Source: Sordaria brevicollis (taxonomy: Eukaryota; Ascomycota; Sordariomycetes; Sordariales; Sordariaceae). From it: a stretch of 64,000 bases of DNA. The DNA lies in assembly GCA_033439795.1 (NCBI GenBank), contig JAUTDP010000002.1, forward strand, positions 1,054,001 through 1,118,000, in the 5' to 3' direction. A program made the position numbers and the translations under genes. Shown one piece after another: positions 9,752-20,779 of the stretch. The notes below the pieces were generated by a model. That model did not search any database. It had not been told where the DNA came from and saw only the letters and a program-made list of their open reading frames with translations. The stretch's first letter is position 1. Every line of letters begins with the position of its first letter.

Positions 9752-12700
9752 TGTTTGTGGTCGGACGGGTTGTTCGACCGGGAATAAGGAGAGGTGAGTG
9801 GACGGTGTGAAAGGTGTCTGCGTATGCAGCAGTAGATGGTATGCAGTACAGTACAAGAGACTGCCCGTGAGATGTAAGTGGACGCGAAAACGACAGACGC
9901 GCAGAAAGATATTAAGATGGATACGAAAGTAAGTTTGAGGTAGGAAGACGCGGGAAAGAGATCAAAGAAGGGCAAAGATTGACGAGAAAATTCGGCTATC
10001 CGGATATGGGAGCAAGGGACCAAACTGACAACTGAACCTAGGGCCAGCGCGTGGGTTCAGCGATTGATCCGGCGGTGTCGATATGCCGTTGCTGTTGTGT
10101 GACTGACAAACACACACCGATGGTAGAAAACGACGACGACGACAGGAAGGTTGATGACAGGAAAGTGTTCCGTTGTGAAGGATTCTCAGTGGATATGTAT
10201 GTGGTGCACCACTCACTCACTCTCTCGTGACCCTACCCTTCCCGTTGGTTGAAGGAGTCCTCGGGCGGTGAGGTTGACCAATTGTGAAGCGACTCACTTG
10301 CGGTGGAAATAAAGGGAGCCGCACAAACACTGGTTTGTCTAGAATCCAACAGCAACAACAGACACGGGAGTCGAGGTCTCGTCCACTCTGTGACTTTGTG
10401 GCGCCTAGCTACGGAGTTTGGGAGGGTCTTTTTTTGTTTGGTTGTCGACGCAGCTTGTCGAGGCTTGTCTCAGAGAGCCGAGAGTGCTTAGTTGCACTGC
10501 TGTCACCTCACTGCCACTGGCTAGTGTGATTGTATGGGGGTGTCAAGGACAAAGACTTTTCACTCTGGGGTGAAGCATAGCATACATATCGATAGGAAAG
10601 CGGCAGTGTTGGCTGGCGTTGGGCATGTTGGTGATGGGTGATGGATCATGGAAAAGGCGGGACAAGAGAACAATGACAAAGGAGAGAAGAGATCTGCCAA
10701 CTCATCACCTCTTCAAGACCCCATCGCCATGGTATCCTCTCTTGGAGTCTTGTGTGTGTCTCCGTATTGTCCGTATTCAGCTCACCACTTTGCTTGGCTG
10801 CGGATGATGCTGTGGAGGAGTCGGAGTTTGAGTGAGAGCAATTGAGAAGGAAAGACAAAAAAAAAGGCGAGAAGCGAGAATGGAAACGCCGGACTCAACG
10901 GCACCTCGACGGCACTGCACAGACACAGCAAGAGAGATGAGATGACAGGGGCCGAATCACTCCCGCCGCTGTGAGTCCAGGCCAGTGCAGCCCCGGTGCA
11001 GGCTGTGTGTCTGTCTGCTCCTGCAGTCTGGCAGTCTGGGCACCTTCACTCCATGCAGTGCTCCTCCTGTGCAGTTTTTTAGGGCCTGTTCGAGTCGCCC
11101 GGAAGTGCGACCTGGAAATGGTCTTGGCAGTTGGAAAGCTACAATACCACTTCCAGGTCCCAATTCCACACCTCAAAGCTCTAGAAAAGGTTCTCGGAAA
11201 TTTGGCCCGCCAAAACCCTTATTGGACCAATAATACTACACCAAATCCCATTAGTAGAGCAACCCAATTTCCAGGACATTTCTAAGTCCAATCAACGCCT
11301 CGAAATTGTTAGGGGATACTTTCCCAAAGTGACTTTCTTCACAAATTAACCCAAAAAACTTGAAGTACCTGGCACAAACTACATTTCCAGGTCACCATTT
11401 CCAGAACGACTTCCGGGCGACTCGAACAGGCCCTTAGTGCAACAACAGCTGGACTCACGATGTCTTGGCATTACTCTTCTTGGCTTCAATGTTAGGCGCT
11501 GTCAGCCTGTCATTGATCGGCTATAAGGGGATAGTGCAATGTAACCTCAGCACGGTGTAATATGAACACTGTGTGAGAGAGCTTCACTCTTTTCTCTCCA
11601 CATTTGCCCGCGCAGTCGCAACAGGGAACTTCGCTGTGAGCCGCTGGAGAACACCCTTCTGAAAACTTTCCGGTGTTCTCACTCACCTTGTGGAAGTTTG
11701 CAAGTACCGAAAGCTTGGGGGCTGAAAACATGTTCGGACGGCACACAAGCAACAAACGAAAGGCGTGATTCAGGGGTCAAACTTTTTTGTTCTCCTGTTT
11801 CTACCTCAAGCCTCATCATGGTGCCTTCCCGTCTCTGGTTTCCCGCGATGGCGACATCATCACCAACACTGGAATCTCATTGACGTTTTAGCTTCGATTA
11901 GGAAGAACATTTGAGGAATTCACATTCCTTTGACAGAGTCGATCACATCCTCACAAGGCTATCCGAGCAAACCATCCCCATCCCCTCGGACTCTAGCCAG
12001 TCAGTCGGTTATTCCCAGATGAAAAAGTTCCAGATCACGCTATGCTTGTCTCCGATCGCCTGTCTTACGCCGCCGGGCAGCCCAACAATTACCCGACCAT
12101 CTTGCCTGCCCCCGTATAACACATTCCGTGATAATGGCGGCCGAACTTGTTGCGGCAAGTCAGCAATAAGTGTCAAGTTACATGCGACTATTGACCCATT
12201 CTCACCACTCACCGCGAGAAAGATGACGCGAAGCAAAAGTTCTCACGAAAAGTAATGAAAAGCCGTTGGTGAAATATGTTCGATATTGGACCCCCCATTC
12301 TCAACGCCTCCGTGTAACAGGCCGGGGCAGCTGGGCAAGCCACGCCAGCCCATTGTTACCAGCATGCCCGTATTCCCCTCAATTTGAGTTGGGTGAGTTG
12401 CCCCTCCTGATGGGTGACTTTTCCCCCTGGACGGGATCAACTCGACTTCACTGAATGGATGCTTCCCCTGGCTTCGGGCTGGCTGTTCCCCTCCAACGCC
12501 GCACTCCAGCTGCATGTCCACGTTGACGCCCACACCACCTTCGAATCGACGACGCCCACTCCGGAAAGAGCCCCATTTTGTGGTGATTTTGCTATTTTTT
12601 GTCATCCCAGCAGTTAAGGCCGGCCAACCCAGCAATAGCCTAGCTCGCCCCCAGACCATACCAGACCCCAAACCAACCGTCGTCTGGAATTTCAAGAGAT

Positions 12701-13854
12701 TCAAACTTGGCATTTTCGACGTCTTCTGGGCACCTAGGCACGAAAATCTCAGCCCCGAGAGATTGCCTGCATGAGACAACCTTACAACAACGAATTCTCA
12801 GCTTTCTCGTTTGTCTCTTCCAGATCGAGAAACCCAAGACCGAAAACTATGTGATCCACGAGATCACTAGATGCATCAGAACAAGCCAGAACCTGGAGAA
12901 AGGAGGCCACTCCGTTCGATAATCTCATCCGTATCCGAGCTGAAAAACAGATAGTTCCAGAGGCTGACACTGACAGTGCTTCAACACATCGCTGCTTCAA
13001 CACATCGCAAGAGCTCTGCTCGGCCTCTCGGCTCCTCCTAGCATGACTCTCTAGCTAGCATCCGGCCCAGAGAGGAGGCTTGACCTGCAAGGTATCATCA
13101 GACCATGCCATTGCCTTGACCATTCGGATATCCCTATTCTAGTCAGGAACATGGATACCACACTCCATACACACTCCATTTCTCCATAGTGAGAGTGAGC
13201 AAGACCCGGACCCAACGACATGGTAGCCTGCTTGCCGCCATGCTAGGCCATGCTAGCTAAGCTAGAACCATGCTTGCTTGTCCTGCCGGACAGAACGAAA
13301 GAAGGTGTGATAATGCCAATGCTTCGGTTTCGTTCGTTCGTGAATGGGAAATGGAGCGAGCGAGGGAACGAGGCTTGCTGTGCTGCTGGCTGCGTGTGGG
13401 TGGGTTTCTCTTCTCTTTTCGGCATCTTCTCCATCCCTATACGATACCTGCCTAGTCTCTAGCGTACACCCTCAACGACAGCCCAAGTCAGACACACACC
13501 ATACCCAAAGACAGACACACACACACAGCAAGGATGTACAAAGTTACAAACCTTGTTGATGTTATTTCTCCTTCTTCTTTAATATCCTGTCCGACTATAT
13601 TGTGCTTCTCATTCCCACTCTCCTTTCCTTCGATGAACTGAACAAGCATCATCGCCGTCCCTTCCACTCGTTTTCTTCCTGTTGTGCTCTCTTCTCACCA
13701 GAGCACACACAGTTCTGAACACCCAGCCAGACACACAACAGTCATCACGTCTTACAGGGCTGTGAGTCGTTGTCGTGGGGGTTATACGGCTTACATAGCT
13801 TGCATCACCACCAACACCATCAAGAACATTGTGTCTTTGTAACATCTGTTCACA
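9752..13854. promoter_or_regulatory. Long divergent intergenic region between Ega3-like and Agd3-like genes
   Basis: About 4.1 kb lies between the two divergent start codons, so it should hold both promoters. It contains one miniature transposon (11082-11433) and a CA-repeat near 13505-13530. The last few hundred bases before 13855 are rich in C/T runs, typical of ascomycete promoters and 5' UTRs. Open frames here (for example 12779-12243 minus, 178 codons) lack domains and are contradicted by antisense frames. I cannot assign individual transcription factor sites with confidence. Confidence 0.5.
11082..11433. mobile_element. Tourist-like MITE (PIF/Harbinger type), 352 bp
   Basis: The ends are perfect 25-bp terminal inverted repeats beginning GGGCCTGTTCGAGTCGCCC and continuing imperfectly to about 40 bp. 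They are flanked by the 3-bp direct duplication TTA (11079-11081 and 11434-11436). A TTA duplication with a GGGCCTGTT-type terminus is the pattern of PIF/Harbinger-derived MITEs. The motif CTGGAAATG or its complement recurs several times inside, mostly near the ends, and may be a transposase-binding site. There is no coding capacity. It shows no RIP-like decay, consistent with being below the length that RIP detects or with recent insertion. Confidence 0.88.
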
Positions 13855-15989
13855 ATGTTCGGCTTCTCTAGGAGCGCAGCTTGGAGCTGCCTCTTGGTGG
13901 CCCTGCACTTCACCCTCGCATTGGCCGCCAAGTCACTCAGCAACACCATCCTCATTCTCGCCCGCGACACCTACTCCGGCACCTCCGCCGCCGAGGGTCT
14001 TCAGGGCTATGGCATCCCCTACCAGATCCTTCTCGTGCCCCAGGCCGGTATCACCCTCCCCGCTCTGACCACCGGCACCGACAAGGGCAACTACGGCGGC
14101 ATCATCGTCGTCGGCGAGGTCTCGTACCAGTACTCGGACGGATGGCGGTCCGCCATCACGGCCGCGCAATGGAACACCATCTACGCCTACCAGACCACCT
14201 TTGGTGTTCGCATGGTCCGCATCGACGTCTTCCCCAGCACGGACCTGGGCGTCGACCTCGCCGTCGCCGGCGCAGGCTGCTGCAACACGGGCGTGGAGCA
14301 GCTCGTCTCCTTCTCGGACGTCTCCGACTTCCCGACCGCCAACCTTAAGACCGGCGCCGGCGTGAGCACCCAAGGTCTCTGGCACTACCCGGCCAGGATC
14401 ATCAACTCGACCATCGCCAAGACCATCGCCACCTTTGGTCCCTCCTCGGACGGCACCTTCACCACCACCACCACGGCCGCCATCATCAACACCTTTGGCA
14501 CCCGCCAGCAGATGGTCTGGTTCACCTCGTGGGCGACCGACTGGTCCCTCGCCTCCAACTACCTCCAGCACGGCTTCATCCACTGGATGACGCGCGGTCT
14601 CTTCCTCGGCAAGCGCAAGATCTACTTGTCCACCCAAGTCGACGACATGGGTCTCGAGACCGAGATCTACTACCCAGCCGGCCAAAACTTCCGCGTGCGC
14701 ATCTCCGACTTGGAAACCCACGTCACGTGGCAATCCAACATCAACACCCGCCTGCCCGCTGGTTCCCACTACTTTATCGAAATGGGCCACAACGGCAACG
14801 GCGATTTCATCGAGGGTATCCCCAAGGCTACTTCCTCCTCCATCTGCGTCCCCGACGAGGCCGTCGATTATGATTCCCCTCCTGACACCCCGCTGGACTT
14901 CAAGAAGCCTTTGGGCACCGGTATCACCCTCTGGAGCCCCAGCTTTGTCAACTACACCTGGTCTCTCCAGTGTGCTCTGCTGGATGATATCACAGCCTGG
15001 TTCCACACGCACGTCAACACCTTTGCCTCCGTCTCCCACACCTTCTCTCACGAGGAGCTCAACAACGCCACTTACTCCGACGCCAACAAGGAGATTTACT
15101 TCAACCAAGCCTGGCTGAACCAGATCGGTTTCGGCTCGTCGGCCATGTTTTCTCCTTTCGGTCTGATCCCGCCCGCCATCACGGGTCTGCTTAACGGTGA
15201 CGCGATCAAGGCCTTCCTTGATAACGGCATCCGTTTCGTGGTTGGTGATAACACCCGCCCTATCCTCCGCAACCCGGAGTCGACCTTCTGGCCGGCCATC
15301 ACCAACGTCGCTACCAATGGATACGACGGGCTGGTGATCATCCCCCGCTGGGCGACGACCATTTACTACAACTGCGACACGCAGGCTTGCACGTTGCAGG
15401 AGTGGATCGACACCTCTGCTGGCGCTGCTCCCTTCAGCAACTTGCTGGATGATGCCCGCCGTGTTAACGTGAGGTATCTGTTGGGCTTGCACCCGGATCC
15501 CTTCATGTTCCACCAGGCCAACATGCGCAGCGGCGATGTTGATCAGATTTCCATCGGCCCTGTCAGCGGCAAGCTTTCGCTGTTGCAGATCTGGGTTGAG
15601 ACGATTACCCAGGAGATGGTCCGGTTGACCAACTGGCCCATTGTTTCGTTGAAGCATGATGATATTGGAAGACTGTTTATGGATCGCATGACCCTTGAGT
15701 AAGTTGCCCTGCCTCACCTTTTAAGTAGTAACAATGGATGCTAACGAGTGGAAACAGCAAATGCAAGCCCAACCTCCAGTACAACTACTCGGCCGACGGC
15801 ACTAAGATTGTCAGCGTCACCGTCACTGCCCTCAACAACCAGTGCTCCGTCCCCGTCCCCGTCACTGTTCCCGCCTCTGCCTCTGGCTCGGCTGCTGTTG
15901 ACGCTCTTGGCTCCGAGCCCAAGATTTACTGGACTAGCTTGACTGGTTCTCCCGTCACTTTGACGCTTTCTTCCCAGATTAGCATTTAG
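13855..15989 (+). CDS. agd3: Agd3-like secreted polysaccharide (GAG) deacetylase
   Basis: Family role: A. fumigatus Agd3 (CE18, with an N-terminal CBM87) partly N-deacetylates galactosaminogalactan outside the cell, making it cationic and adhesive. Model: exon 1 at 13855-15698 and exon 2 at 15758-15989, with a 59-bp intron (GTAAGT donor, GCTAAC branch site, AACAG acceptor), for 691 residues. A signal peptide ends near ALAA (about 25). The N-terminal region (NTILILARDTYSG onwards) fits the binding module. The catalytic part shows STQVDDM (D263, D264), the metal-site motif HTFSHEE (H395, H399) and HPDPF...H (H546, H553). The exon 2 domain is beta-like, with KCKPNLQYNYSADG and a Pro/Val/Ala/Ser-rich segment. 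From memory it also resembles Neurospora NCW-1 (non-anchored cell wall protein), which has almost the same length. It is divergent from the Ega3-like gene and convergent with the GT25 gene. Confidence 0.9.
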
Positions 15990-16134
15990 TGGATGGAAAG
16001 GGGTGTTCAAAATGGGTGTTGAAGTGGGGGATTTCCTTGGATACCTAGTTGTTTCTTTTTGGAATGATTGATAGTCTTGAATGAACTTGATTGAATGACA
16101 GGAAGATGTGTCTTTGTGATTAGATGTCTTTGTG

Positions 16135-16543
16135 CGAAAACGGTAATCATATACCCCAAAAATGGTATTCATATACCCCAAACCGAAGGCAAAGTCACCA
16201 GCTCAGAGTTGAAGTGTTTCAACCAAGACAGCCGTCAGAGATTCGCTTTCTTCTTGCCATTATTCTTTAAATCTTTCCTAAGAGCCCCGTCCCCTTTTTT
16301 TTTGAGGCTGCAATTCAATAAAAACGGTGCAAAGTGTTCGCGAAAATGTCAAAGTGGGGAGAAGATGGTTTTGCCTTTTGTCTTGGCAATTTGGTATACT
16401 TCGGACGGGAGTAAAAACGTAGGGTAGCTAATTCCTTCGCTTTAGGTAGAAGAACTTGGTACCCCACGCCCTCGAGTCTTGATGGTGCACCTTGGTTGGG
16501 GTATATGAATACCATTTTTGGGGTATATGATTACCGTTTTTTG
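16135..16543. mobile_element. MITE, 409 bp, hAT-like 8-bp target duplication
   Basis: Long terminal inverted repeats contain a perfect 45-bp match (starting AAAACGGTAATCATATACCC). Each arm holds two tandem copies of a roughly 21-bp unit ending ATATACCCC. The element is bounded by the direct repeat TCTTTGTG at 16127-16134 and 16544-16551, an 8-bp duplication typical of hAT-family transposition. It lies in the convergent 3' interval between the Agd3-like and GT25 genes, about 145 bp past the deacetylase stop codon, so it may be transcribed into a 3' UTR. There is no coding capacity. The outer boundary is uncertain by 1-2 bases because the flank repeats TCTTTGTG upstream. Confidence 0.83.
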
Positions 16544-16707
16544 TCTTTGTGATGTAAAGTATCTGCTCCAGCTCTTGTCAGTCCACATGTTTTCAGTAGA
16601 AAGCTTGCTTATTCTCGTCAGCTTCCATCTCTCACGACTTTTGTCCACAGTCCTGGCCATTTCACACTCTCATCACCCACCACTTACCCATCATCCCTCA
16701 TCATCAC

Positions 16708-18019
16708 TCAATCATCCCCAGGCCACTGGTCCCTCACCTCCCCGCCCTCCACCAGCCTCCCCATGTTCAATCTCACACTCCACCTCACATACGGCGTCAT
16801 CTCCTTCTCCTTATTCACGAACCCTCCTCCCGGGGCCGTGATATCCGACGCCGCTCCTTTGCCATAATGATGGCTGAACAATGGCGGTTGCACAGTTACA
16901 CACACCGGCGGCTGTTGTTCCTTATCCTCCCATCTCCCTTTTCCCTCCTTGTGCTTCCCTTCGTTTCCTTTCCATTGTCTCTCACGTTGCTCCTTCTCAC
17001 TCCGCTCAAAGTACAGCCCATCACACCACTCTCCCAAAACCAAATCCCACCCCTTCGTCAACGCCTCTTTCACTCCAAACCGCCACAACAGCTTCCTTGC
17101 CCCCTGTTGACTGACGGCATATGCCTGAGTGCAGATGGTGCCGCTCGACGGGTGAACAACGCGTGTGTGAGGTGGGTAGAGCTCTGCTAGGTGGTCTTGG
17201 AGAGCGAAAGGGTGGGGTTTGAGGTGTTCCGGTCTTGGAACGGTAGGGTCGTCGGGAATGACAACGCGGAGGAGGGAGGTGTTGGTTGGAAGCGTGTTGA
17301 GCGTGTTGGGGGTGGGAAGGTTGGTGCCGCAGTGGCCTAGCCAGAGGACGTCCCATTTGCTGCCGTAGGGAGTAGAAAGGTCTGGGGAGGGGAGGAGAGA
17401 GGTGATAGGGAGGTTGGTCACTTTGTCTTGGGCTGCCAATCTGGAGGTCAATTGGAAGTGTTGGGCAAAAGGCTGCGCAGCCCTGGCAAAGATTTGCATC
17501 TGCGACTTAAGACGTATGTCCCAGTCGGCGTCGTCCTCGAGTATCAAAGCGCTGCTGAGGTTTTGGTTGACGATGGTGTTGAGAACGTTCATGTGCGCGC
17601 GCCATGAGCCTTTGTTGCCGCGCAGGATGGACTTCTCCCAGTCTTCACCTGGTATTACTTTGTCGGGGACGTCGCTTCCACGTATCCCCTTCGCCCATGT
17701 GATTTGGAGGTTGGTTAGGGCGGCGGCGAGGGTCATGGCATCGCGACGATCGGTCCGCTCGGGGAGGTTGATGACGAAGATCTTTTGGAACTGGTGGTTT
17801 GATAATGTTAGTAGAAGATCTAGGTGGAGATTGGCATTGGGGTGAAGAGACGCGTACTCCCAGGGTACTGTTCAGAACATCCGCCAACCCTTCGCTGGAA
17901 AGCTGATTGCCAACATGTCGAATCGCGGGTACACCATGCAATCGGAGAGATTGTATGGTAAGAATGACGGCGACGATGGAAAAGAAGACCACTACCGTGG
18001 CGCGATGACTGGCAATCAT
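16708..18019 (-). CDS. GT25-family glycosyltransferase, type II membrane protein
   Basis: Family role: GT25 enzymes (LPS/collagen glycosyltransferase fold) transfer hexoses from UDP-sugars, in eukaryotes in the ER/Golgi. Model: exon 1 at 18019-17858 (54 codons) and exon 2 at 17790-16708 (360 codons plus stop), joined in phase 0 across a 67-bp intron (GTACGC donor, ACTAAC branch site, CACCAG acceptor), for 414 residues. Residues about 8-25 (VVVFFSIVAVILTIQSL) form a signal anchor. The GT25 start motif FVINLPERTDRRDAM follows directly after the splice, then GSWRAHMNVL and the metal/nucleotide-binding LILEDDADW (E139-D141), and later WDVLWLGHCG, CTQAYAVSQQGARKLL and VQPPLFSHH. A Lys/Glu/Arg-rich insertion (about 300-330) lies between the conserved blocks. 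Convergent to the Agd3-like gene. A role in the same polysaccharide pathway is suggested only by position. Confidence 0.85.
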
Positions 18020-19846
18020 GTTGACTCCATCCTCGCCGGCGCTCGAAGATGCGTTCGCTCCGTGTTTTCAATTTTGGGCTCTCCTCTCAATCGCAATCGT
18101 GGGATCCTTTCATGGAGCAAGAACAGATGCGTGGTCCTTCCATTGATCCTTCATCCACAAGTACGGGAATGGCCCGTATTGACGGCTTGAACCGGATAAA
18201 ATGCCAGCCCGCTTCCATATGGTCGTCGTTGCCGTAATGACAAGTCCCATTGGGGACCAAGGGAAAGCGCTTCCGTCTTGGCTTCAGAGCTCGACTGCCC
18301 TGCCCGGGCTCCCGCGATGCCATGTCGAAGTCTTCTTTCCATGTCCGCGTGGGGTGTTCTTTCCAAGTTCATATCGAGTCTTCCTGCTCAATTTATCGAA
18401 ACGCCATCCGCGGCAAGATGTGGATGAAACCTGTGGTTTTGGCTGCGATTACCCCATTCGGGCCGGCGTGGGCTGATACGAAGGCATACTGGCAGGCGCG
18501 ATGCAGGTTTGTCAACTGCGTGATAGTACTTGCTCAATTCCAATATATACGTAGAGGTACCTGTGCGACTTCAACGGAAGACAGAAAGCAGCTACGTACT
18601 GCGGGCAAGGGGTACATCAAGGGGAAGGCATGATGGTTGAAAATTGTCGACATGCATCTTTGATGTTGAAGTCTCTCTCTTACTCAGCATTTCACCCCAA
18701 CACACGTAAACTCCATGTCGTCTCTATTCAAATGCCCAAACACGCCGACCAAAGAACACTTCATGTCTTTACGTCCAATCAAGACCATAATGCCCTCCTC
18801 GATTCAATCACATCCTCAAATTGGACGCCTCTTCAATCATGGAGGGAGGCATTGCTCTCCAATGATTTGGCCTGCCACGGCCTCGAACCCGAAGCCGTCC
18901 TCGTCGTCGACAGTGCCACTATCGTACCTCTTGTCGATGCATCTCGCCAGGAGTTGTCGTCTGGTCTGCTGAGGAGGAATCGGACGCAGAGGAGAAAACG
19001 AACAAGAAGGGGAAACGACGGTTCTGACTGTGGTGTAGTGAGTAGTATAGCAGCCGAGCCATAAGGGCTATTATGATGCTTGCTGAACTTGAGGCCCGGG
19101 GAGCGATCTTATTGACACCAGGAGAGAAAACAAGTCAAGCAAGTTAAATCTTGGCCGCGGTTTGTATTTGTGCCCTTGATCTTTGTTCCAGCCCTGCTCA
19201 CATCTTTCGAACGCCATCCCAGGCAGAATTGTCTAATGGAGCTGGGTTGTACTTTTGAATGAAAACAGGCGGCTGATCCCATGAGCATGGCAGAACCCAC
19301 GCAGTGATCACTCGCCTCGTCAACTGCAGCACGATGAGCAAACATTGATTCATTACCTGGGTATGCACTATGCAGCCCATCCTGACACATCTCTCCTCAC
19401 TTGAACAAGCGGCTGCATTCGCAATCCACTTACCGACTGTGTTTGCGACAATGCCCACAGGTTTGTGGTTCGGCTGTAACCCCGGCGGCCGCCCCAATTG
19501 CTTGTTGGGAGAAGTCATGTAGTATCATCATCTAGTCGGAAGTCCGAAAGCTGGCATTCGCGTTGCAGTTAACACCGAAACTTACCACCTTGAAAAGCAA
19601 TGATAAGACTTACCGTAGTAGTACGCCAAAAATTGCAGACGAACCCTGTCGTGGCTGGAAGAGACCTCGAGATATAACCCAGGCTTCCTCTCGAGATATC
19701 ACTAGGTACGTTTGTCTCGAGTTCCCCCTCTCCTTCTCCCCGCCGTCTAATTCACCATCCCGAACCTCGCTTGCATTCGTAGAGCAACACCAGCAACAGG
19801 TCCTCTCCCAACACAACCGTTTCCCATCACAAGACGAACCACCACC
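18020..19846. promoter_or_regulatory. Intergenic region between divergent GT25 and hydrolase genes
   Basis: This interval holds the presumed promoters of the GT25 gene (left) and the alpha/beta-hydrolase gene (right). A 144-codon open frame at 18630-19064 (plus) has no recognisable domain and ends in an Arg-rich tail; it is not supported enough to call. An antisense frame at 19518-19198 is equally featureless. C-rich pyrimidine tracts just before 19847 look like a core promoter and 5' UTR. Confidence 0.45.
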
Positions 19847-20779
19847 ATGTCCTCCTCACCAACAGACATCGTCCTCGTTCCCGGCGGATGGCACACCCCC
19901 TCATCCTACCGCAAATTCACCACCGCCCTGTCCGCCGCTTTTCCCTCCCTCCGCATAACCGTCCTCCCCCTCCCCTCTATAACCAACGACCCCTCCCCCA
20001 TCGCAGACTACTACACAGACACCACCTTCGTCCGCTCCTCCGTCTCCTCCATGATCGCCCAAGGCCGTCGTCTAGCAATCCTCATGCACTCCTACGGGGG
20101 CCACGTCGGTTCCAACGCCCTTGCCAACCTTCCCCACCACATCCATCCATCCCAAAATGGTGGGGGAATAACCCACCTGATCTACCTAGCCGCCGCCCTC
20201 CTTCCCCCTCAAACCCTAATGAGCGTTCCCTACGGCGATGACAGACCGAACGAGACTCTCGTGGATTGGGATGATTTTGGGTTTATGGAAGGTGGGAGAG
20301 TGAAGGCTTTGAGGCCGGTGGAAATGTGGATTCGTTGGCCTGGTTCTTCTACTAGTAGTGACCTAGAAAGAGATAGAGGGGAGGCGACGGAGGAGGAGAT
20401 ACAAGAGTATTTGAAGACCATAATACCGATTTCGGCGAGGGTGTTTAGTCAGCGGAGTGAGGAGGCTGCTTGGATGGGGGGTAGGAAGATTAGGAGGGAA
20501 AGGGAGGGGAAGGAAGAGAATGGGGAGGAGGGGAAGGAGGCAATGGGACCGGGGAGGGAGAATGAGGATGGGAAGGGGGGAGAAGGAGGGCCAGATGTGG
20601 TGTATGTTATGTGTACGAAAGATACGGCGGTGCCGTATGAGTTGCAGGAATGGATGGTCGAGAGAGCGAGGGGGAAGGGGGTAGATGTGCAAGTGAGGAA
20701 GTTGGAGACGGGGCATATCCCAATGTTGACAAAGACGGGGGAGTTGGTGAAGATTTTGGAGGAGTTTCTGGGCGAGTAG
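19847..20779 (+). CDS. Alpha/beta-hydrolase fold protein
   Basis: This is an intron-less 310-residue frame whose start codon has a good context (ACCACCATGTCC). The fold is clear. DIVLVPGGWHTPSSY (8-22) supplies the oxyanion strand and loop. MHSYGGH (80-86) is the nucleophile elbow with Ser82. VMCTKDTAVP (about D259) is the acid strand, and TGHIPML (His290) completes the triad. This layout matches the small salicylate-esterase/EthD-like group of hydrolases that fungi carry in many copies; substrate cannot be predicted. Residues about 213-250 are a Gly/Glu/Lys/Arg-rich low-complexity insertion between cap and acid strand, encoded by a G/A-only tract. Codon use shifts from C-rich in the first half to G/A-rich in the second. 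There is no signal peptide, so it is probably cytosolic. Confidence 0.85.
   Translation: MSSSPTDIVLVPGGWHTPSSYRKFTTALSAAFPSLRITVLPLPSITNDPSPIADYYTDTTFVRSSVSSMIAQGRRLAILMHSYGGHVGSNALANLPHHIHPSQNGGGITHLIYLAAALLPPQTLMSVPYGDDRPNETLVDWDDFGFMEGGRVKALRPVEMWIRWPGSSTSSDLERDRGEATEEEIQEYLKTIIPISARVFSQRSEEAAWMGGRKIRREREGKEENGEEGKEAMGPGRENEDGKGGEGGPDVVYVMCTKDTAVPYELQEWMVERARGKGVDVQVRKLETGHIPMLTKTGELVKILEEFLGE

Noticed and set aside
9752..9856. In-frame upstream extension of the Ega3-like protein by 35 residues
   Set aside because: The extension has no conserved character and spoils the expected short basic cytosolic segment before the membrane anchor; the ATG at 9751 is preferred.
12243..12779. 178-codon minus-strand frame in the divergent promoter region
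   Set aside because: Contradicted by several overlapping frames on the other strand and no recognisable feature.
13933..15717. Long antisense open frame of 594 codons opposite the deacetylase gene
   Set aside because: It is the mirror of a GC-rich, codon-biased real gene; its translation is Val/Gly/Asp-rich with no domain, whereas the sense frame has a signal peptide and catalytic motifs.
18630..19064. 144-codon plus-strand frame between the GT25 and hydrolase genes
   Set aside because: No domain, no splice-consistent extension, and an Arg-rich tail typical of chance frames; insufficient to call a gene.
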